64,000 nucleotides of DNA, taken from contig CP064963.1 of assembly GCA_016699165.1 (NCBI GenBank), positions 2,356,001-2,420,000 of the forward strand, in the 5' to 3' direction. The notes under the pieces are model-generated. The model was not told where the DNA came from. It was given only the letters and a program-made list of their open reading frames with translations, and did no database searches. How positions within the stretch are numbered: position 1 is the first letter of the stretch; each line of letters starts with the position of its first letter. Both the position numbers and the translations under genes were made by a program. Of this stretch, positions 51,845 to 60,767 are shown piece by piece. Source of the DNA: Candidatus Melainabacteria bacterium (GTDB taxonomy: Bacteria > Cyanobacteriota > Vampirovibrionia > Obscuribacterales > Obscuribacteraceae).

Positions 51845-53293
51845 ATGTCTAGTAAATCAGGTTCAGACAATTATCCTGAAAATGTTGAAATTGCAGTAGT
51901 GGGGGCTGGTCTTGTCGGATCGCTTGCAGCAATTTATATGGCTAAAAGAGGTTTTGAAGTCGACGTGTTCGAGCGTCGTCCAGACATGCGCAACGAAGAA
52001 ATTGAAGCTGGTCGCTCAATTAATTTGAATATTTCCTGTCGAGGGATCGAAGCACTTAAGCGAGTCGGCATCCAAGAAAATATCATGCGCGAAGTGATTC
52101 CGATGAAAGGGCGCATGATGCACTCGCGCGAAGGTACGCTCACATACCAGCCTTATGGCAAAGACGATAGCGAATTTGGCAATTCCATCTCGCGTGCCGG
52201 ATTAAACAAATTGTTGATGAGCGAGGCGGAAGCCACAGGTAAAGTGCGTTTCCATTTTAACGTGAAAGCAATATTTGCTGATTTCGAAAATAATATCGTT
52301 GTATTCGAACAAGGCAGTACCAAAGAAAAAATTAGTGTTCGATCCAAGTTGGTAATTGGCAGCGATGGCTCCGCATCTGCCATTCGCAATGCCATGAGCG
52401 TACTGGATGATTTTTCATGCGATATCGAACCACTTAATTATGGTTACAAAGAGTTGATCATACCCGCCACCGCCAGTGGTGACTTCCAGATTGATAAAAA
52501 CGTTTTGCACATCTGGCCGCGCGGAAACTACATGCTGATTGCACTTCCCAATTTCGATGGAAGCTTCACTTGCACTTTGTTCATGCCTTACGAAGGCAAC
52601 ATAAGCTTCGAGACTTTAACCGAAAAGCCTGCAGTTGAGTCGTTCTTCAAAGAACATTTTGCTGACTTAGTTTCGTTGATTCCAAATATCGCTGACGTCT
52701 ACTTTGCCAACCCCACAGGACACATGGATACTGTGCGTTGCTTTCCCTGGAACGTAGGCGGACGCAGTCTCTTGATTGGCGATTCTTCGCACGGCGTGGT
52801 CCCCTTCTTTGGACAAGGGATGAATTGTGGATTTGAAGATTTGACTATTTTTGACCAGTGCATTGAAGAGCACTTGCAGGCTGGTGCGCGTCTTGACTCA
52901 CTAGATGCAGAAGATGATTGGAGGCTTTTGTTTGAAGATTTCGGATCGCGCCGAAAACCCAACTGCGATTCGATAGCTCAAATGGCGCAAGAAAACTTTG
53001 TGGAAATGCGCGACAAAGTTGCAGATCCGAAATTTTTGTTGGCTAAGGCAGTGGAAAAAATTCTAGAGAAGAAATTTCCAGGTGCCTACATATCTCGATA
53101 TTCACTTGTCACTTTCAGCAACGTGCCGTACAAGACAGCTCAAGAAGCCGGTATTATTTGCGACGAAATTCTCTTGGATCTCTGCTCCGGACTTCAATCG
53201 GCTGAGGACGTGGATTTAGAAAGAGCCGAGATTTTGATAACGAGCAAATTAGCTCCTGTACTGCAAAAAGAGCCTGCTTTAAGTTCAAAATAG
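51845..53293 (+). CDS. Kynurenine 3-monooxygenase
   Basis: 482 residues. FAD-binding VVGAGLVGSLAAIYMAKRG, GRSINLNISCRGIEALK as in KMO, and the second signature LIGDSSHGVVPFFGQGMNCGFEDL. The enzyme hydroxylates kynurenine to 3-hydroxykynurenine; with the dioxygenase next door it covers two of the steps from tryptophan to quinolinate. Kynureninase, formamidase and tryptophan dioxygenase are not in the window. ATG 51845 with AGGTAA seven nt upstream; five nt after the dioxygenase stop. Confidence 0.93.
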   Translation: MSSKSGSDNYPENVEIAVVGAGLVGSLAAIYMAKRGFEVDVFERRPDMRNEEIEAGRSINLNISCRGIEALKRVGIQENIMREVIPMKGRMMHSREGTLTYQPYGKDDSEFGNSISRAGLNKLLMSEAEATGKVRFHFNVKAIFADFENNIVVFEQGSTKEKISVRSKLVIGSDGSASAIRNAMSVLDDFSCDIEPLNYGYKELIIPATASGDFQIDKNVLHIWPRGNYMLIALPNFDGSFTCTLFMPYEGNISFETLTEKPAVESFFKEHFADLVSLIPNIADVYFANPTGHMDTVRCFPWNVGGRSLLIGDSSHGVVPFFGQGMNCGFEDLTIFDQCIEEHLQAGARLDSLDAEDDWRLLFEDFGSRRKPNCDSIAQMAQENFVEMRDKVADPKFLLAKAVEKILEKKFPGAYISRYSLVTFSNVPYKTAQEAGIICDEILLDLCSGLQSAEDVDLERAEILITSKLAPVLQKEPALSSK

Positions 53294-53326
53294 CGGTCAG
53301 TTTCGAAAGTTTATTCATTTCAGTCC

Positions 53327-54106
53327 TCATTTCAGCCCACGTCGGATGCGTTCGTTGCTGTCCAAATTAGTTCCCGGCAGAATCATTCCTGAAAAAGCGG
53401 AATTGTTCATCTTGACTCTTTCGTTATTCCCCAAATTACTCAAATTACTACTTTTGCCTAAATTACTTAACGGATCTTTTCCTGTCAGGATCAAAGCTTG
53501 CGAGTAATCGAGCTCAACTTTTGTACCGCCTGTAGTGGGCGCATACTCGATTGTCACCTCACGCTTGTCCTTCTCGTGAACCGCAACCAGTTTCTGCCCA
53601 TTGCACTTTGAAGTATTAAATTTCCAGCCATGAGCGGGTAAGTCTTTGGCATAAAAGCTATAAACCTGCCTTGGCGCATCTCTTGTTACAAATTGCATCT
53701 TGGCTATTGATCCATAAAAGTTTCCCGATGAAGAGGATGTAGACAAATACTCAGGATTGCCGGGATATTTGGTTATTTTAGGTATTGGAATCGGGTCAAA
53801 TTTTAGCGAGGTTTGACTGCTTCCAGTCAGGTGACTTGTTGTATCTGATTTGGGATATTTCGGCGTAATGGACGAATTGCCGAAGCTGCTTGTAGAGCGA
53901 TTTGAAGAGCTATTCCTTGCTTCCTCCATTCTTTTGCGTGCTGCATCCATTCGAGAATGCACGTCACCTTGAATTTCTCGAGAGCGCCATTGTTGTCGCT
54001 GTTGCGCATAACGCATTTGCTCACTGGTGCTCTGAGCTTGAACAGCTGTTGACTGAGCGCTCGACAGTAAAAACAATCCAAATATCAGATTGCAAAATTT
54101 CATCAT
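53327..54106 (-). CDS. Secreted hypothetical protein
   Basis: 259 residues. Signal peptide LIFGLFLLSSAQSTAVQAQ. Then a charged helix, a Ser/Asn-rich linker (about residues 65-125) and a C-terminal alpha/beta domain (VYSFYAKDLPAHGWKF, KLVAVHEKDKREVTIEYA). The latter resembles small beta domains in uncharacterised envelope proteins. ATG 54106 has GAGGA eight nt upstream. Confidence 0.7.
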   Translation of the reverse strand: MMKFCNLIFGLFLLSSAQSTAVQAQSTSEQMRYAQQRQQWRSREIQGDVHSRMDAARKRMEEARNSSSNRSTSSFGNSSITPKYPKSDTTSHLTGSSQTSLKFDPIPIPKITKYPGNPEYLSTSSSSGNFYGSIAKMQFVTRDAPRQVYSFYAKDLPAHGWKFNTSKCNGQKLVAVHEKDKREVTIEYAPTTGGTKVELDYSQALILTGKDPLSNLGKSSNLSNLGNNERVKMNNSAFSGMILPGTNLDSNERIRRGLK

Positions 54107-54276
54107 TAATTCCTCAGTAAAGTTTGACTGAAGGTTTCCAGTTGATTCATTGAAAAAATTCCCCATTCAAATGCTCCCGAAACATTTCGGCTAACCAATT
54201 TTTGGCATAGTTTTATACTTTTCGCGTACCCTCCATACTATAACCAATAGTAATTAAACCACCTAAAAGAGAGGCG

Positions 54277-54296
54277 GGAGCGTTTAAATACGCTCC
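54277..54296 (-). terminator. Rho-independent terminator (minus strand)
   Basis: GGAGCGT and ACGCTCC form a seven-bp stem with a six-nt loop, 15 nt past the stop of the small lipoprotein gene. On the minus strand it is followed by CTCTCTTTT. Confidence 0.6.
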
Positions 54297-54311
54297 ACAC
54301 CTCCAATCTAT

Positions 54312-54467
54312 TTAGTTAGAGTCAACTTTCCCGGACTCATGAACGGTCGTGTTCGACTGGCTCTGCATTGACTGCGTGCATGCGGCCATGAAGCCGAAAA
54401 TTGCTATCGCAATCAAAGCCAAGAACATCCGGCCATCGGAGTTTTGAGTTTTACGACGAGGTGCCAT
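54312..54467 (-). CDS. Small lipoprotein (51 aa)
   Basis: A short gene read between longer ones. ATG 54467 is preceded by GGAGG, the strongest SD in this stretch. The product starts MAPRRKTQNSDGRMFLALIA, has a hydrophobic core with lipobox FMAAC (Cys at residue 30), and a short Ser/Thr/Gln-rich tail. It looks like a minimal anchored lipoprotein. A hairpin terminator follows the stop, supporting an independent gene. Confidence 0.75.
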   Translation of the reverse strand: MAPRRKTQNSDGRMFLALIAIAIFGFMAACTQSMQSQSNTTVHESGKVDSN

Positions 54468-54534
54468 TAAAAGCCTCCTTCGTTAATATTGTTATTTGAG
54501 CTTAGAAAGCCAATAACCTGCGACCTTCAATTTG

Positions 54535-55284
54535 TTATTCGCTCACCTTTTTGGGCGGCGCGTTACGAACCGTAAGCTCGTTGAGATAGAGTTCAATTGC
54601 TTCAATACCTGCTTGAAGTCGAAGCTCCGGAGTCGCCTCCTGTTGCTCCGGTTTCAAACGATATAGTGCGATGTCTGTGAGACGCTCGATTTTGGAAATC
54701 AGATTGCCGCACTCGTAGATGTTCAAGGTGCCTTCGTCGACCTCCTTCAACACTTTCTTAACCTGCTCCTTGTCGTCGGCGTAGTGCTTGGGAGAAGTGA
54801 GGTGAAGAAGTGAATGGGCATTGGTAACCTCAGAACGGAATTCACGAACATGCCCCAGCTCATAATTGAGCACCTGCAGCTTGTCGTAGATGGACGAGTA
54901 GTCGCCGATCATGCGCTTGAGTTTGATGCGCTCCGGCTCAGTTGCGCTGGGCTTGACCTTGATGTACTCAGCTTCGATGGCGGCGAGCGCGTTGAAATAA
55001 TTGTTCAACGCTTTGATGACCGCCGCGTTTTCTTGCTGGGCCAGGACCGTCTTGTAGGCGGCAACCTTATCCAGAAAAACTTGCTTGTAGGCAGCGTATT
55101 CATCTGCTCTCATTTCCGGCGATTGGTCAACTTGTTTCACACCAGCGTCGTATTTAACCAAAGGGCCAGATACGTGCCAATGCTGAATGCGAGAAGTGAC
55201 GTAAAAGCCACTTAGCAGAGCAAATGCCGCAAGGGCGAAATAGATCAGGGTCGAAATGCGAGATTTCGGCACTTTTTCAGACAT
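54535..55284 (-). CDS. Single-pass membrane protein with coiled coil
   Basis: 249 residues. One N-terminal membrane helix (STLIYFALAAFALLSGFYV), then a long helical domain (residues 55-240) with heptads. Unknown function. ATG 55284 has AGGA eight nt upstream. The gene is noticeably richer in G+C at third positions than its neighbours (by eye), as is the adjacent small lipoprotein gene, so the pair may have come together by transfer. Confidence 0.7.
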   Translation of the reverse strand: MSEKVPKSRISTLIYFALAAFALLSGFYVTSRIQHWHVSGPLVKYDAGVKQVDQSPEMRADEYAAYKQVFLDKVAAYKTVLAQQENAAVIKALNNYFNALAAIEAEYIKVKPSATEPERIKLKRMIGDYSSIYDKLQVLNYELGHVREFRSEVTNAHSLLHLTSPKHYADDKEQVKKVLKEVDEGTLNIYECGNLISKIERLTDIALYRLKPEQQEATPELRLQAGIEAIELYLNELTVRNAPPKKVSE

Positions 55285-55809
55285 GTTTTGTCCTTTCATT
55301 TCTAGATGTCAGCAGTGTTTGCTTGAAGTAAGTCTTTCGAAAAATGAACCGATATCGGTTTATTTTCAAAGCGAACCAGTAACAAGGCGGAACGTCTGAA
55401 ACGCTCTAAAATTCACTGGTTAGCTTTGGAAAAGATTCGGTTTGTTTTAGTTAAGACCACTTCAAAAGAGCAAAATAGATAATTCGAGCCTAGTCAAAGT
55501 GGTTATCTAAAACACTCAAATTTTGCTTAATCTGATTAACCTATACAATAAAGGTCATAATGCTTAAAACCTAGTTATGGCCTTTGCTTTAAACTTTTAT
55601 GACATTCAAACAAGTCTCTTACTTAAAGGCATTTAAGCCTAATTTAGCCATGTTTAACTGCGCCAGCTGAGCTAGCTTTTGTGAGCTATATGAAAAGCAA
55701 GCGGCGCTTCAATCGAACCAGATATCCGCCGTTGCCAATGATGTAAAATGACTGCTTCACCCGTTTTGGTCATGCACTGACTTCGGTCATGTAAAGGAGA
55801 GAGTTCTTA
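55285..55809. other. Divergent intergenic region with palindrome
   Basis: 525 bp, A/T-rich, between divergent genes. Holds the palindrome copy at 55347-55360 and, before the aldo/keto reductase gene, two copies of GGTCATG followed by an AGGAGA SD. No RNA gene or small ORF with an SD was recognised. Confidence 0.5.
55347..55360. repeat. Dispersed palindrome core
   Basis: Exact core with right TATTTT arm kept and left arm changed (AAAATG), 62 nt upstream of the start of the coiled-coil gene. Confidence 0.95.
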
Positions 55810-56706
55810 ATGGAAAAGCGCCAATTTGGTAAAACCGATATGCAAGTTAGCGTACTTGGATTTGGTGGCGCTGAAATAGGATTCGAGAAAGCCTCAGTAG
55901 ATCATGTCCGCGAACTGTTGGCTGCCGCCCTCGACCAGGGTTTAAATGTTATAGATACGGCAGAGTGCTATGAAGGAAGCGAAGCACTAATTGGTGAGGC
56001 TGTAGCAAGCCGCCGCAAGGACTTTTATCTTTTCACAAAATGCGGACATGGTAAGTCTTACATGGATGATGCCTGGGGCATAGACGACATCGAAGCGAGC
56101 ATTGAGCGCAGCTTGAAACGTCTCAAAACAGATTATGTAGACTTACTGCAAATGCATAGCTGCACCGAGGAATTGTTACGCGAAGGCGATGTAATTGACG
56201 TGCTTCAAAAAATAAAAAAAGAAGGAAAGGCTCGATACATCGGTTATTCAGGAGATGGCGGAGCAGCGGTTTATGCCATCAAATGCGGTGCATTCGATGC
56301 ACTTCAAACTTCTGTCAATATAGTTGACCAAGAGGCAATCACGCTTACACTGCCACTTGCAGCCGCGAACAAACTTGGAGTAATTGCAAAGCGCCCAGTG
56401 GCAAACGCAGCCTGGCGTCACAAAACTAAGCCAGAAAATCCATATATTCATCCTTATTGGGACAGATTGCAAAAGCTACACTTTGACTTTGTTAACGGCG
56501 ACGTTAATAAGAGTGCTGAAATGGCGTTACGATTCACTTTAAGCATTCAGGAAGTTTCCACTATGATTGTGGGCACTACTAAAGCCGGTCGTTGGAAAGA
56601 AAATGCCGACACAATCGCCAAAGGCACTTTGAGTGCAGACGAATTCCAGCATATTCGCCGCACCTGGGAATCTGTCGCAGAGGAAAACTGGGTCGGGCAA
56701 GCGTAG
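55810..56706 (+). CDS. Aldo/keto reductase
   Basis: 298 residues, (beta/alpha)8 NADPH-dependent oxidoreductase. Catalytic Asp and Tyr in NVIDTAECYEGSE, Lys in YLFTKCGHG, His in LLQMHSCTEE; the NADPH end has STMIVGTTKAGRW. Substrate unknown. AGGAGA ten nt before ATG 55810. Its TAG overlaps the GTG start of the next gene by one base. Confidence 0.92.
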   Translation: MEKRQFGKTDMQVSVLGFGGAEIGFEKASVDHVRELLAAALDQGLNVIDTAECYEGSEALIGEAVASRRKDFYLFTKCGHGKSYMDDAWGIDDIEASIERSLKRLKTDYVDLLQMHSCTEELLREGDVIDVLQKIKKEGKARYIGYSGDGGAAVYAIKCGAFDALQTSVNIVDQEAITLTLPLAAANKLGVIAKRPVANAAWRHKTKPENPYIHPYWDRLQKLHFDFVNGDVNKSAEMALRFTLSIQEVSTMIVGTTKAGRWKENADTIAKGTLSADEFQHIRRTWESVAEENWVGQA

Positions 56707-58970
56707 TGCGCCGCCATTTACTCGCCTTATCTCTAACAAGCTTGTTAGCTAGTACAATCTGGCTACCTGTCTTTGCCGACTCTTTCAATCCCGCTCCGTC
56801 GCAAACTCAATTAACTCAAGAGCCAACCCTTGAGCAAGAGTTTAGTATTAAGGCCGCAATTACTGATCATCCAAGACAAGTAATCAAAAATGGAAAATAT
56901 TTTGCCATATTGAGTGAAACAGGGGCACTGCCTCCATCTAGCCCCTACGGCAATGGTTTATACAAAGATGATACTCGCTATTTAAGTTGCTGGGACATAA
57001 GCCTAAACGGGCAAGACACAGTGCTTTTGCTTGGCGATTGTCAAAAGGGATATGCCGGGACTTTTAATTACGCAAACAAACCATTTGAGCAAGACGGGCA
57101 CACGGTGCCCGAACAGAGTGTTTTACTCAAGCGCGAAATTGTCATCACAGATGCTCATCGCGAAAAATTCACGCTTACAAATTATCATCGTACGCCCTTA
57201 AAAATAGAGCTTTCTATAAAATTTGACGCAGATTACGCTGACATGTTTGAAGTGAGAGGTCAAAAGCGCAGTAAGCGCGGAAAGCGCATGGCAACCAAGC
57301 TTTCTAAAGATCGCGACCTTGTCATTTTGTCCTATAAAGGTCTAGACGACAAAATAATGAGCACTAAAATTGGCATGCGTTCTTTCTCTGCCAAGTCTCA
57401 TGAACTCAATGCGAAAGAAGGAAAATTCACTTTCGAACTCCAACCTCATCAAACGGCCTGGGTACAAACAACAGTAGAAGCCATTTTCGACAACGAAGAA
57501 CCCATCCGCACTTTTGAATCCGGATTTGCCAGTGAGCAAGACAAAGCCGATCAGTCATATCGAGAATGGCTCAGAAGCGTCGCTTGCATAAAAACTAACG
57601 ACCCTGACACCAATAAAATAATCGAAAGGTCTTATAGAGATCTCTATATGCTTCGCCTGCCCACTGCGCATGGAGTGGCGGTGGCAGCTGGGATTCCATG
57701 GTATGCGGTCCCATTTGGACGAGATCAAATTATTACAGCCTGGAAAATGTTACCCCTTATGCCCGACATGGCGCGCGATGTAATCTCGCTTTTGGCATTT
57801 CATATGGGCACTACTTCCGATACCAATCGCGAAGAAGAACCAGGTCGAATTATGCATGAACTTCGCTCTGGAGAAATGGCTCGACTAAAAGAAATTCCCT
57901 TCGTTCCTTACTATGGAACAGTCGACGCCACACCTTTGTTTTTAATTTTATTCACTGATTATTGCAAACAGACAAATGATTTAAACTTCGCTAAAGAGCA
58001 CTGGGACAAAGTTAAACGCGCCCTTGCTTATCTTGATGCAGAATCGGATTTTGGAAAAAAATATCTAGTCTATGGCAAAGTGGCTAACCAAGCTCTTTCC
58101 AATCAAGGATGGAAAGATTCAGGCGACAGCATCACAAATATGGATGGGTCGCTAGGTCGTCCGCCCATCGCAGTCTGCGAAGTACAAGGTTATTTATACA
58201 AAGCCTGGCTCAATGTTGCCGACCTGGCAGAAGTCTTACAAGAGAAGGAAGAAGCGGCTAGATATCGCAAACAAGCAGCCCTCTTAAAAGAGCGTTTCAA
58301 CCATGACTTTTGGGACAGTGAGCTTAAATTCCCTGCCATTGCATTAAACGGCGATGGCTCGCGTTGCAGCGTTGTTTCGTCAAACGCCGGACATCTCTTG
58401 TTTACAGGCATCTTGAGTGCTGAGCGCAACAAAATTGTCAGTGCGCGTCTGCAAGAACCCGATATGTTTTCTGGCTTTGGCATTAGAACCCTTGCTATGA
58501 CTGCCAAAGCGTATAACCCCATGAGCTACCACAACGGCACAGTTTGGCCGCACGACAATTGTATGATCGCGCCGGGACTGATTAAGACAAGTGAAAAAAC
58601 AGATGTTTTAAACGCCTTGCTTGCTGCAGCAAACACCCAAGATCAAGGTAGATTGCCAGAATTATATTGCGGATTTTCTAGAGAAGAAGCAAAAACTCCA
58701 CTTCGATACCCGGTTTCATGCGCACCGCAAGCCTGGGCCGCAGCTACTATCCCCAATTTAGTATTCGAAAATTTAGGACTGAATTATTTTTCTAGCCGAA
58801 ACGAGATACATGTGCATAAGCCACAGCTACCCTTAAATGTAGACTGGCTAGAAATTGAAAATTTACAAGCTGGGGACAAGAAAATAAGTTTGCGCTTCAG
58901 CAAAGAAGCAGGCAAACTCAGGGTTTTGAATCTAACCTCGAATATGGATCTAAAAATAATTCAAAATTAG
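56706..58970 (+). CDS. Exported amylo-alpha-1,6-glucosidase-like enzyme
   Basis: 754 residues. The N-terminal domain (AILSETGALPPSSPYGNGLYKDDTRYLSCWDISLNG) matches the GDE_N-type beta domain of debranching enzymes. The C-terminal (alpha/alpha)6 part holds GIPWYAVPFGRDQI, NQGWKDSGDSI and SYHNGTVWPHDN, with the acidic residues of the glucosidase site. A signal peptide (LLALSLTSLLASTIWLPVFA) implies export, unusual for a glycogen enzyme; an extracellular glucan is the likely target. GTG 56706 (TAGTG overlap) was chosen because it places the signal at the N-terminus. Confidence 0.8.
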   Translation: MRRHLLALSLTSLLASTIWLPVFADSFNPAPSQTQLTQEPTLEQEFSIKAAITDHPRQVIKNGKYFAILSETGALPPSSPYGNGLYKDDTRYLSCWDISLNGQDTVLLLGDCQKGYAGTFNYANKPFEQDGHTVPEQSVLLKREIVITDAHREKFTLTNYHRTPLKIELSIKFDADYADMFEVRGQKRSKRGKRMATKLSKDRDLVILSYKGLDDKIMSTKIGMRSFSAKSHELNAKEGKFTFELQPHQTAWVQTTVEAIFDNEEPIRTFESGFASEQDKADQSYREWLRSVACIKTNDPDTNKIIERSYRDLYMLRLPTAHGVAVAAGIPWYAVPFGRDQIITAWKMLPLMPDMARDVISLLAFHMGTTSDTNREEEPGRIMHELRSGEMARLKEIPFVPYYGTVDATPLFLILFTDYCKQTNDLNFAKEHWDKVKRALAYLDAESDFGKKYLVYGKVANQALSNQGWKDSGDSITNMDGSLGRPPIAVCEVQGYLYKAWLNVADLAEVLQEKEEAARYRKQAALLKERFNHDFWDSELKFPAIALNGDGSRCSVVSSNAGHLLFTGILSAERNKIVSARLQEPDMFSGFGIRTLAMTAKAYNPMSYHNGTVWPHDNCMIAPGLIKTSEKTDVLNALLAAANTQDQGRLPELYCGFSREEAKTPLRYPVSCAPQAWAAATIPNLVFENLGLNYFSSRNEIHVHKPQLPLNVDWLEIENLQAGDKKISLRFSKEAGKLRVLNLTSNMDLKIIQN

Positions 58971-59035
58971 GGAACCGACCAAGGCATATTGCGTCTCCAC
59001 TGGCGAGCAGAAATAAAGCGAAAGGAGACATAAAT

Positions 59036-59293
59036 ATGTCGAAGAAGGACAAAGCCGCACCAGCCGGCGATGAGAAAGATTTGAAAGAAAAAGAAGCTGC
59101 ACAGCCGGACATTCAACCCGAGCCAAAGCCCGCCCCTGAAAACGGAACTTCTAAAAAGACCGAAGATGAAGGCGAGTCTGAAAAAGACCAAGAATCAGAA
59201 AACGATTTAGAAGAAGATGATGATTCCTCATCAAATGGCGATGAAGACGAAGACAGCGATGACGGCAAGAAAGAGGCTGCTTGCTGCAAATAA
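59036..59293 (+). CDS. Small acidic low-complexity protein
   Basis: 85 residues, Glu/Asp/Lys-rich and disordered, with an Asp/Glu/Ser stretch and a C-terminal CCK. No fold expected; it may bind cations or a basic partner. AAAGGAGA eight nt before ATG 59036 supports translation. Two stem-loops follow the gene. Confidence 0.6.
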   Translation: MSKKDKAAPAGDEKDLKEKEAAQPDIQPEPKPAPENGTSKKTEDEGESEKDQESENDLEEDDDSSSNGDEDEDSDDGKKEAACCK

Positions 59294-59318
59294 ACTCCGC
59301 GAAAAATTTCGCCCAAAC

Positions 59319-59370
59319 GCAAAATCCAGAACCAGTGCCTACCCTAGCCTCAGCCCGTTCTGGGTTTTGC
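59319..59370 (+). terminator. Stem-loop after acidic protein gene
   Basis: A 14-bp stem with one G-T wobble (59319-59332 with 59357-59370) and a 24-nt loop, followed only by TTTA. It could terminate the plus-strand gene, but the T-run is weak. Confidence 0.4.
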
Positions 59371-59473
59371 TTTACCATAACGCCTCAGTGATCACTAACA
59401 TCCTCCTTTTCTTTACTTTCTCAAAATTTATCTATTATATGTCACAGTAAATTAAACGAAAAAATTTTAGCAA

Positions 59474-59512
59474 GAGAAAGACTCCACCTGACTAACAGGT
59501 GAAGTCTTTCTC
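59474..59512 (-). terminator. Rho-independent terminator (minus strand)
   Basis: A 17-bp stem with one mismatch and a five-nt loop, 27 nt past the stop of the 43-codon gene. On the minus strand it is followed by an A-run and six T bases. Confidence 0.75.
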
Positions 59513-59539
59513 CTTCAAGCTAATTGCAGATTGGCTAGA

Positions 59540-59671
59540 TCATCGAGCTTCAATGATTGGCTCAGTTACCTGAGTCGAAATTCCATGAGCCGAGGATTCA
59601 GAGTAGAAGAGAGCTGCAAAAAAAAGAGCAGCGAGCAAAACTGCAATCGCCAGCGGTATCAGAGTCTTCAT
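59540..59671 (-). CDS. Micro-protein with signal/membrane helix (43 aa)
   Basis: A small gene found by reading the minus strand. AAGGA ten nt before ATG 59671; the product is MKTLIPLAIAVLLAALFFAA, then a short polar tail SESSAHGISTQVTEPIIEAR. The hydrophobic stretch is a membrane anchor or signal. A strong terminator lies downstream. It is 25 nt after the stop of the larger gene at 59697, same strand, so the two probably share a transcript. Confidence 0.7.
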   Translation of the reverse strand: MKTLIPLAIAVLLAALFFAALFYSESSAHGISTQVTEPIIEAR

Positions 59672-59696
59672 GATGTTGATCCTTCTTGTTTCAGCC

Positions 59697-60767
59697 TTAA
59701 CGTGTCTTGATTTCAGGCAAAGTCAGACAAACTAGCGCCGGTTGCTGAACTAGCCTGAGTTCAACTTGTGAATTATCGCCAAGCTCACTTGCTAGAATGC
59801 GACGCTCGACTTTGTGACTTGCATAGTCGCTTTCAGGCTTGAATTGTTCGGTTTGAATGAAACTGAAAGTTCCAGTACAGTCGAAGTTGCCCGAAACATG
59901 CTTCCAGCGCTGCTCAAATAGCGGCTTTTGAGTTGCAGGGTCAAGAGCGAGAATGCTTTTTTCACCCGCTTCAGGTCTATACGAAACCTGATATTCCGCT
60001 TGCTCAGCGCTGTTTAGATAGATGAAAACTGTTTGATCCGAATAGAGCTTGAACTCCATCTGCACGCGTTTGCCATCCAGGTCGAAGAACTTGCCACTAG
60101 GCATGCTCCAGCCCTTGGCGGAAAACATGTACATCATCCAAAGCGTGTTGTTTGGGCGAAAATTCCAAACAAACACGTATCGATTGCTATCCGTAGTGAT
60201 GATTTTTTCGGTCGAACCATCCTTTCGCCAGACTTTCTCAGTCTGAACAAAATGGTCAGTGGTGGAGATCTGGTTTTTTTCAACCGTCTTTCCATCTTCG
60301 TACATGGTAAAAGTTTCGTATGTGCCGTCCTTCAGCCTCTCGCCTATTTTGATGGTGGTGCCATCCGGTCTGTAGGCTTTATGACTTTGAAAGTTTGAAC
60401 TGCCAGTCACAAAGAAGATCTCAGACTTTACCCGGCGATTGCCTGATTGGTTCAAATCCGGATAGAACTCAGTCAGTTTGCGAGCAAACTGGCTTCCATC
60501 ATACTGAACGAGAGTTGTCGTCCCATCGACGTATTCGATACGTTCGCTCATTTTGCTCAAACCATCGATTGCATACTCAACGATATGTTCGCGTTCTAGA
60601 GCGTTTGTGACAGACAGGACAACCCGCTTGCTCAACTTATCAGGGAATTTCGAAGAGAAAGTTCTCTTATCGTGACTGCTACCGCTCACCAAGCCAATCA
60701 GTGAAACGAGCGCGAAAAACAAACAAGTTTTGAAAAGGGTTGATTTAGTCACACAGACTGTCTCCAT
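59697..60767 (-). CDS. Secreted MORN/YD-like repeat protein (paralogue A)
   Basis: 356 residues. Signal-like hydrophobic stretch (LFFALVSLIGLVSG), then repeated strand-turn units of the type YRPDGTTIKIGERLKDGTYETFTMYEDGKTV and VWRKDGSTEKIITTD. The pattern resembles MORN-variant/YwqK-like repeats in envelope proteins. Homologous to the lipoprotein at 62612 (for example RIEYVDGTTTLVQYD against RIEYRDGTSTFIYFG, and WKHVSGNFDCTGTFS against WKHTKGAFDCTGEFT). Function unknown. The two paralogues flank the serpin gene. Confidence 0.7.
   Translation of the reverse strand: METVCVTKSTLFKTCLFFALVSLIGLVSGSSHDKRTFSSKFPDKLSKRVVLSVTNALEREHIVEYAIDGLSKMSERIEYVDGTTTLVQYDGSQFARKLTEFYPDLNQSGNRRVKSEIFFVTGSSNFQSHKAYRPDGTTIKIGERLKDGTYETFTMYEDGKTVEKNQISTTDHFVQTEKVWRKDGSTEKIITTDSNRYVFVWNFRPNNTLWMMYMFSAKGWSMPSGKFFDLDGKRVQMEFKLYSDQTVFIYLNSAEQAEYQVSYRPEAGEKSILALDPATQKPLFEQRWKHVSGNFDCTGTFSFIQTEQFKPESDYASHKVERRILASELGDNSQVELRLVQQPALVCLTLPEIKTR

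Noticed and set aside
55741..55800. GGTCATG direct repeats before the aldo/keto reductase as an operator
   Set aside because: Two seven-base copies in an A/T-rich leader are too weak a signal alone.
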